A stretch of 18,840 nt of DNA, from assembly GCA_021738105.1 (NCBI GenBank), contig JAIPCS010000041.1, positions 1 to 18,840 on the forward strand. Direction: 5' to 3'. A program made the translations under genes and the position numbers. The notes beneath the pieces were generated by a model, which worked only from the letters and a program-made list of their open reading frames with translations, was not told where the DNA came from and did not search any database. Positions 14,958 to 18,840 of this stretch are shown piece after piece (positions within the stretch are counted from its first letter, which is position 1; each line of letters begins with the position of its first letter). This DNA is from Sulfuritalea sp. GTDB lineage: Bacteria > Pseudomonadota > Gammaproteobacteria > Burkholderiales > Rhodocyclaceae.

Positions 14958-16364
14958 TCAGCCTCGGTAGGAGGCCGAGCCCGAGGCAAAGTTCTCGAAC
15001 TTCGTGTATTCGCCAAGGAAGGTCAAGCGCACTGTGCCCACCGGGCCATTTCGATGTTTGCCGATGATGGCTTCGGCGGTTCCCTTGTCCTGAGTGTCCG
15101 GTTTGTAGTACTCCTCGCGATACATCATCATGATGATGTCGGCGTCCTGCTCGATGGCACCCGACTCACGCAAGTCGCTCATCAGCGGACGCTTGTCGGT
15201 GCGCTCCTCAACCTTTCTCGACAGCTGCGACAAAGCGATGATCGGCACCTGCAATTCCTTTGCCAGCGCCTTGATCGATCGCGAAATTTCAGAAATTTCG
15301 GTGGCGCGATTCTCGCCCATACGATTGGAACTCATCAACTGCAGGTAGTCGATGATGATCAGGCCGAGCTTGCCGAACTGCCGATGCAGGCGGCGGGCAC
15401 GCGCTCGCAAGTCCGTCGAATTGATGGCACCGGTTTCATCGATATGGATCGGCGCTTCGTGCAGTTTGCCTAGCGCAACGGTCATGCGATCCCATTCGTC
15501 ATCGGTCAAGCGTCCGGTGCGCAACTTGCTCTGATCAATCCGGCCCACCGACGACAGAAAGCGGGTTGCCAGTTGCGGGCCTGACATTTCCAGACTGAAT
15601 ATCGCCACGGGCAATCTCAGTTCAACGCCGACGTGTTCGGCGATATTCATGGCAAACGCGGTCTTGCCCATCGATGGGCGACCGGCAACCACCACCATGT
15701 CACCCGGCTGCAACCCGGAAGTCATCCGGTCCAGATCCGCAAATCCAGTCGCCACTCCTGTGATGTCGGATTGGTTTTCTCTCGCCAGCAGTGTTTCCAT
15801 CCGCTCGACCACCTCACCGAGCAGCGGCTGAATGGCGACAAAACCATTGTTGCTGTTATTGCCAATTTCGGCGATCTGAAAAATTTTCTGCTCGGCTTCG
15901 TCCAGCAGTTGCTTGACGTCACGACCAGCCGGATTTAGCGCGTTACCGGCGATCTCATCACCGGCGGTGACCAGTTGGCGCAGGATGGCCCGCTCACGCA
16001 CGATTTCAGCATAGCGCCGAATATTTGCCGCTGAAGGCGTGGCATTGGCGATTTCGCCGAGATAACCAAGCCCCCCGGTCTGATCGATCTCGTTCGATTG
16101 CTCAATGGATTCATACACTGTCACCACATCGGCCGGACGGCCCTGCTGAATCAGCTTGCCGATATGACGGAAAATCCGGCGATGGTCGTCACGATAGAAA
16201 TCGGTCTCACGCACCACATCGCCGATGCGGTCCCAGGAAGCGTTGTCGATCAGCAATCCACCGATCAGCGACTGTTCGGCCTCAATGGAATGCGGTGGAA
16301 GCTTCAGCGCAGCGACTTGTGAATCAACGGGCTGCGGGGGATTAAAAGCGCGTACCTGGGCCAT
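14958..16364 (-). CDS. dnaB: Replicative DNA helicase
   Basis: This 468-residue protein is the hexameric 5'-3' helicase of the replication fork, loaded by DnaC/DciA-type loaders and contacting primase. The N-terminal helical domain begins with PPHSIEAEQSLIGGLL, characteristic of DnaB. The RecA-like domain has Walker A GRPSMGKT (228-235), the Walker B-like IIIDYLQLM, and LSQLSRKVEER. SDLRESGAIEQDADIIMMMYR and KHRNGPVGTVRLTF follow near the C-terminus. No intein is present. The start at 16364 is chosen because GGAGG (16370-16374) lies five bases upstream; an ATG four codons earlier overlaps this ribosome site. It lies downstream of rplI, but a strong terminator separates the two, so dnaB probably has its own promoter in 16377-16520. 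Confidence 0.97.
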   Translation of the reverse strand: MAQVRAFNPPQPVDSQVAALKLPPHSIEAEQSLIGGLLIDNASWDRIGDVVRETDFYRDDHRRIFRHIGKLIQQGRPADVVTVYESIEQSNEIDQTGGLGYLGEIANATPSAANIRRYAEIVRERAILRQLVTAGDEIAGNALNPAGRDVKQLLDEAEQKIFQIAEIGNNSNNGFVAIQPLLGEVVERMETLLARENQSDITGVATGFADLDRMTSGLQPGDMVVVAGRPSMGKTAFAMNIAEHVGVELRLPVAIFSLEMSGPQLATRFLSSVGRIDQSKLRTGRLTDDEWDRMTVALGKLHEAPIHIDETGAINSTDLRARARRLHRQFGKLGLIIIDYLQLMSSNRMGENRATEISEISRSIKALAKELQVPIIALSQLSRKVEERTDKRPLMSDLRESGAIEQDADIIMMMYREEYYKPDTQDKGTAEAIIGKHRNGPVGTVRLTFLGEYTKFENFASGSASYRG

Positions 16365-16369
16365 TGCTG

Positions 16370-16374
16370 CCTCC
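16370..16374 (-). promoter_or_regulatory. Ribosome binding site deciding the dnaB start
   Basis: On the minus strand GGAGG lies five bases before the ATG at 16364. It overlaps the alternative upstream ATG at 16376, which has no comparable site of its own, so the shorter DnaB is favoured. Confidence 0.75.
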
Positions 16375-16416
16375 ATTTTGATGCCGCAAGTTTAGCGCGC
16401 ACGGCATCCCGTGATA

Positions 16417-16458
16417 AGTGAACAAGCTGTGGAAATGCTGTGTACAAACTGTGTAAAT
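16417..16458. repeat. Four phased DnaA-box-like motifs, 11-bp period, upstream of dnaB
   Basis: Read on the plus strand, AGTGAACAA (16417-16425), TGTGGAAAT (16428-16436), TGTGTACAA (16439-16447) and TGTGTAAAT (16450-16458) follow each other with two-base linkers (gc, gc, ac), giving an exact 11-bp repeat. Compared with the DnaA box TGTGGATAA, they match at about 6, 7, 7 and 6 of nine positions, and three of four keep TGTG. The array is 53-94 bp upstream of the dnaB start. DnaA boxes are known to control genes of DnaA itself and some replication genes. Whether these sites bind DnaA is inference, as none is a perfect box. They could instead bind another repressor. Confidence 0.45.
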
Positions 16459-16520
16459 CCGGTGCATGGAATTCGCGCAGCGCAACATCCCCGCAAGACT
16501 GTTCGAGCCGTTGAAGCAGG

Positions 16521-16555
16521 CAAAATAAAAAAGCCGCCGATCATCGATCGGCGGC
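16521..16555 (-). terminator. Rho-independent terminator of the rpsF-priB-rpsR-rplI operon
   Basis: On the minus strand a perfect 10-bp stem, GCCGCCGATC with GATCGGCGGC (16533-16555), has a three-base loop and is followed by TTTTTTATTTT. It begins 24 bases after the rplI stop. This is a textbook intrinsic terminator and separates the ribosomal operon from dnaB. Confidence 0.92.
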
Positions 16556-16578
16556 CCGGATTTCCAGGTGCTACCGGC

Positions 16579-17028
16579 TTACTGCTCGCCGAGCACCGAT
16601 ACCGTCACCGTAGCAACAACATCCGTATGCAGAGAGATATGAATCGGTGTATCGCCAATGGCCTTGAGCGGACCTTCGGGCAATTGAATCGCCGATTTTT
16701 CAACCTCGAAGCCCATTGCGGCAATTGCCTCGGCAATATCGTGAGCCGATACCGAACCGAACAGACGGCCATCAACGCCCGTTTTGCGCGTGATCTGCAA
16801 CATCAGTCCTTCCAGTTTGTCGGCCTGTGCCTGGGCAACCGCAACCGCCTCGGCCTGAACTCGTTCGAGCTCGGCACGCTTTTCCTCGAATACCTTGCGA
16901 TTGGCTTCAGTCGCCCGCTTGGCCTTGCCTTGCGGAATCAGAAAATTGCGGGCGTAGCCATCCTTGACCTTGACCACATCACCAAGGCCACCCAGGTTGA
17001 CCACCTTTTCCATCAGAATAATTTGCAT
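16579..17028 (-). CDS. rplI: 50S ribosomal protein bL9
   Basis: This 149-residue protein is the usual length for bL9, which binds 23S rRNA domain V near the L1 stalk. The N-terminal domain has [17 protein letters not shown] and the L9 signature [14 protein letters not shown] long connecting helix (about residues 40-75, rich in Ala, Glu, Lys and Gln) leads to the C-terminal domain with [27 protein letters not shown] lies six bases before the ATG. It follows rpsR after 14 bases and is the last gene before the strong terminator. Confidence 0.98.
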   Translation of the reverse strand: MQIILMEKVVNLGGLGDVVKVKDGYARNFLIPQGKAKRATEANRKVFEEKRAELERVQAEAVAVAQAQADKLEGLMLQITRKTGVDGRLFGSVSAHDIAEAIAAMGFEVEKSAIQLPEGPLKAIGDTPIHISLHTDVVATVTVSVLGEQ

Positions 17029-17042
17029 GGTCTATTCCTCGC

Positions 17043-17321
17043 TTACTGGTGCAGATCGGTGAAAGGCAGCAACGCGAGAAATCTCGCACGCTTGATGGCG
17101 GTCGACAACTGCCGCTGATAGCCGGTCTTGGTGCCGGTAATACGCGCCGGCATGATCTTGGCGTTCTCAGCAATAAAGTCCTTCAGGATATCGACATCCT
17201 TGTAATCGATCTCTTCAATTTTCTCTGCCGTAAAACGACAGAACTTGCGGCGCTTGAACAGGCTACGACCCTTGTCGTCCTTGCGTTTTACACCGGTCTT
17301 GCTCTTAGGTTTGAATGCCAT
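17043..17321 (-). CDS. rpsR: 30S ribosomal protein bS18
   Basis: This 92-residue protein contains the bS18 core: [24 protein letters not shown] and the C-terminal signature [28 protein letters not shown]. bS18 sits with bS6 on the central platform of the 30S subunit. The N-terminus has a basic extension ([19 protein letters not shown]), longer than in the 75-residue enterobacterial form. The start at 17321 is chosen because AAGGAA lies about six bases upstream; an ATG five codons earlier overlaps that site. The start region overlaps the end of priB by 17 bases. Confidence 0.97.
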   Translation of the reverse strand: MAFKPKSKTGVKRKDDKGRSLFKRRKFCRFTAEKIEEIDYKDVDILKDFIAENAKIMPARITGTKTGYQRQLSTAIKRARFLALLPFTDLHQ

Positions 17322-17643
17322 TTTCAGTTCCTTCAACGAATTCGACTGTATTCACATGCAGTATCGGGCTGCGTCGCTTGAGACTCCTTGCGGCGAGAAA
17401 ACCGCCAAGCTTCATTCCATTTCCCGGTTTGGCAGCAAGTAGAACTTGCGCTGCCTGACCCATTGCTACACAGGCCATCTCGCATTCAACCTTGCGCTCC
17501 ACTTCGGCTTCGACCTGAGTCGAGACATGCACAAGAACAAATTCGAGAACCGGTATTCCGGCAGGAGTGCGGCGCAATGCACCGCGTTCGAGCAAACGAC
17601 CCGACAGCTGCGTCAGGTTGCACGGAGATTCCTCAGTCGCCAT
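17305..17643 (-). CDS. priB: Primosomal replication protein N (PriB)
   Basis: This 112-residue single-OB-fold protein is of the SSB-like PriB family. It has [35 protein letters not shown] strand organisation, then [15 protein letters not shown] and [11 protein letters not shown], then the terminal [11 protein letters not shown] strand. PriB dimers bind single-stranded DNA and PriA and help reload DnaB at stalled forks. It is encoded between rpsF and rpsR, as is usual in beta- and gammaproteobacteria. Its ATG shares one base with the rpsF stop (TGATG), and its 3' end overlaps the rpsR start by 17 bases, so translation is tightly coupled. The first eight residues (MATEESPC) extend beyond the usual N-terminus, so a slightly later start is possible, but no better-placed ATG exists. 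Confidence 0.9.
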   Translation of the reverse strand: MATEESPCNLTQLSGRLLERGALRRTPAGIPVLEFVLVHVSTQVEAEVERKVECEMACVAMGQAAQVLLAAKPGNGMKLGGFLAARSLKRRSPILHVNTVEFVEGTENGIQT

Positions 17644-18050
17644 CAGGCAACTTCAGGGGCCTCCACAGTGGCAGCGGCGGGTGCCTCCTTCGGCGCTTCC
17701 CTGACATCACCCTGAGTCAGCGAACGCGACCGTTCCTCTTTCATCATGGGAGAAGGCGTCGTGACAGCCTTGCGCGTCTTCACCGTCAGATGACGCAGCA
17801 CGGCATCATTGAATTTGAAGGCATGCTCAAGCTCGGTCAGGGTTTCACCGTCGCACTCGATATTCATCAGTACGTAGTGAGCCTTGTGAACCTTCTGGAT
17901 CGGATAAGCCATCTGGCGGCGGCCCCAGTCCTCGAGGCGATGGATGGCGCCGTTGCGGCCGGTGACCAGCGTCTTGTAACGCTCGATCATCGCCGGCACC
18001 TGCTCGGACTGGTCCGGGTGGACGATAAATACAACTTCATAGTGGCGCAT
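17643..18050 (-). CDS. rpsF: 30S ribosomal protein bS6
   Basis: This 135-residue protein begins with [19 protein letters not shown] and contains [21 protein letters not shown] and [18 protein letters not shown], the core of bS6. The C-terminal 35 residues are an Ala/Pro/Glu-rich tail, as in E. coli, where the tail is extended by glutamylation; here there is no terminal glutamate pair. The start at 18050 is chosen because AGGAGA lies four bases upstream; a longer frame reaches 18128 through the leader hairpin and promoter. It is the first gene of rpsF-priB-rpsR-rplI. Confidence 0.97.
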   Translation of the reverse strand: MRHYEVVFIVHPDQSEQVPAMIERYKTLVTGRNGAIHRLEDWGRRQMAYPIQKVHKAHYVLMNIECDGETLTELEHAFKFNDAVLRHLTVKTRKAVTTPSPMMKEERSRSLTQGDVREAPKEAPAAATVEAPEVA

Positions 18051-18076
18051 GCAATCTCCTTTTTGGTTGATTAACA

Positions 18077-18104
18077 GCCCCCCCGCATGCGTAACGGGTG
18101 GAGC
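18077..18104 (-). promoter_or_regulatory. Leader hairpin upstream of rpsF, candidate S6:S18 autoregulatory element
   Basis: In the RNA, GCUCCACCCG (18104-18095) pairs with CGGGGGGGC (18085-18077). This gives nine base pairs (one G-U) with a single bulged A at 18099 and a nine-base loop. It starts a few bases after the predicted transcription start and ends about 20 bases before the ribosome site. In several bacteria the S6-S18 complex represses its operon through a leader stem-loop. That this is the equivalent structure is inference from position, as I could not verify the conserved bulge of the known motif. Confidence 0.4.
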
Positions 18105-18118
18105 AAGGGAAGCCGGCG

Positions 18119-18147
18119 ATTTTACCAAGCTACAGGGTACTAGGCAA
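18119..18147 (-). promoter_or_regulatory. Sigma-70 promoter of the rpsF operon
   Basis: On the minus strand TTGCCT (18142-18147), a 17-base spacer and TAAAAT (18119-18124) match the consensus at 4 and 5 of 6 positions with ideal spacing. Transcription would start near 18112, giving a leader of about 60 bases before rpsF. Confidence 0.7.
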
Positions 18148-18167
18148 GGTCCGCAACAAGCCGTTGG

Positions 18168-18386
18168 CTAGCCGCAATAACGGAGTCCGACAAGATTCAT
18201 CAGTAATTCAGGCTGTCGGTAGGCTCCAAACGCAAGCACGACGACCGCCATCACCACCAATAGGGCGATTCCCCAAAGAATCGGACTCGACCGGCGCGGC
18301 TCCGGCTGAATTGACCCTGATTTGGCGTTGTTGGCTATTTCGTGGGGAATATCCATCCGCACATAGTCGGCAAGCTTGATCAGCAT
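18168..18386 (-). CDS. Small single-helix membrane protein, unknown function
   Basis: This 72-residue protein has a polar N-terminal half (about residues 1-35, with two Arg and Pro-Ser-rich RRSSP). One hydrophobic membrane segment follows at about 36-55 (ILWGIALLVVMAVVVLAFGA), then a short C-terminal tail ending in RYCG. An internal ATG at 18356 would give a 62-residue form starting MDIPHE; neither start has a strong ribosome site. It follows the pseudouridine synthase gene by 32 bases on the same strand and lies just upstream of the rpsF promoter. I do not recognise the family. Its position between two convincing genes with no better frame, and its clean membrane topology, support it modestly. 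Confidence 0.5.
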   Translation of the reverse strand: MLIKLADYVRMDIPHEIANNAKSGSIQPEPRRSSPILWGIALLVVMAVVVLAFGAYRQPELLMNLVGLRYCG

Positions 18387-18418
18387 GTCAAGCCCGCGGC
18401 AAGATGATGGTTGAGCCT

Positions 18419-18840
18419 TTAGAAAGCTTCGCTTTCGCGCAGCAGGCGCCAGTGACCCAAAGGCAAGTCACCAAGCCGTACTTGGCCGATACGCACCCTT
18501 TTCAGTCCGGTGACCCGCAGCCCCACCTGCTCACACATGCGGCGAATCTGTCGTTTGCGACCTTCGGTCAGGACAAACCGAAGCTGATCCGGGTTCGCCC
18601 AGGCCACTTTGGCCGGGCGCAGCTTTTTGCCGTCTAGTTCGAGTCCGTGATTCAGCAAGGCGAGGCCGCGCGCGTCCAGACTTCCATCGACACGGACCAG
18701 GTACTCCTTTTCCACCTTGGAGTCGTCCCCGATCAGCTGACGCGCCACGCGGCCGTCCTGAGTCAAAACCAGCAGTCCTGTGGAATCGATATCGAGCCGT
18801 CCCGCGGGTGCCAAGCCTCTCACGTAGGATGGTTGAAATC
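18419..18840 (-). CDS. RluB/RluE/RluF-type rRNA pseudouridine synthase (partial)
   Basis: The frame stays open to the right window edge, so only the C-terminal part (about 140 residues) is seen. [17 protein letters not shown] contains the catalytic-aspartate motif of the RsuA/RluB/E/F family. [39 protein letters not shown] and [12 protein letters not shown] match the family C-terminal core. The enzyme isomerises a uridine in rRNA to pseudouridine. The C-terminal half resembles RluF and RluB more than RsuA, but the target site cannot be decided without the N-terminal S4-like domain. The GTG at 18821-18823 is an internal codon and not a real start, because family sequence (FQPSYV) continues upstream. 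Confidence 0.9.
   Translation of the reverse strand, partial: FQPSYVRGLAPAGRLDIDSTGLLVLTQDGRVARQLIGDDSKVEKEYLVRVDGSLDARGLALLNHGLELDGKKLRPAKVAWANPDQLRFVLTEGRKRQIRRMCEQVGLRVTGLKRVRIGQVRLGDLPLGHWRLLRESEAF

Noticed and set aside
16377..16520. Chromosomal replication origin at the DnaA-box-like array
   Set aside because: The neighbours are rplI and dnaB, with no dnaA, dnaN or gyrB, no AT-rich unwinding tract and no perfect DnaA box. A regulatory site is more likely.
1..18840. tRNA or rRNA genes, CRISPR arrays, insertion sequences, integrase or phage genes
   Set aside because: None could be seen on reading both strands. No regularly spaced repeats except the 11-bp array, no transposase motifs, and no tRNA-like cloverleaf were noticed.

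Overview
The window reads as the chromosome of a betaproteobacterium, most likely Rhodocyclales/Nitrosomonadales-like. The reasons are the gene order rpsF-priB-rpsR-rplI-dnaB, the alaA-hom-thrC threonine cluster, an arn cluster with ArnA split into two genes followed by bcp and a PIN-PhoH gene, and fairly GC-rich coding sequence. The order-level placement is an inference from gene order and protein style, not from a search. Almost all of the window is core chromosome. I see no insertion sequence, prophage, CRISPR array, tRNA or rRNA gene.

Layout, left to right. (1) The 3' end of parC (topoisomerase IV subunit A) and a 45-residue two-helix membrane protein lie on the plus strand and end at a hairpin shared with the convergent thrC. 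(2) A minus-strand operon, alaA - GNAT acetyltransferase - hom - thrC (5168 down to 755), makes homoserine and threonine and carries an alanine/glutamate transaminase. The acetyltransferase sits between alaA and hom, with overlapping ends on both sides. (3) An AT-rich divergent control region of about 290 bp (5169-5455) separates this operon from a plus-strand operon. (4) That plus-strand operon (5456-13306) is Mth938-like gene, arnT, arnE-like, arnB, arnC, arnA formyltransferase, arnA decarboxylase, arnD and bcp. It encodes nearly the whole route for building 4-amino-4-deoxy-L-arabinose (L-Ara4N), carrying it on undecaprenyl phosphate, flipping it and attaching it to lipid A. Five junctions are 4-base ATGA overlaps. 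No ugd and no second flippase subunit (arnF) are present in the window. (5) A PIN-PhoH ATPase gene converges on dnaB across a perfect hairpin. (6) On the minus strand, dnaB follows the ribosomal operon rpsF-priB-rpsR-rplI, which has a good sigma-70 promoter, a candidate autoregulatory leader hairpin and a strong intrinsic terminator. Upstream of these lie a 72-residue one-helix membrane protein and an RluB/E/F-type pseudouridine synthase cut by the window edge.

The least expected non-coding signal is upstream of dnaB: four DnaA-box-like 9-mers spaced exactly 11 bp apart (16417-16458), about one helical turn. The rest is a well-known gene set with some unusual details: split ArnA, a single small flippase subunit, a Bcp without the usual nearby resolving cysteine, and an acetyltransferase embedded in the threonine operon. 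I did not find a clearly new multi-gene system.
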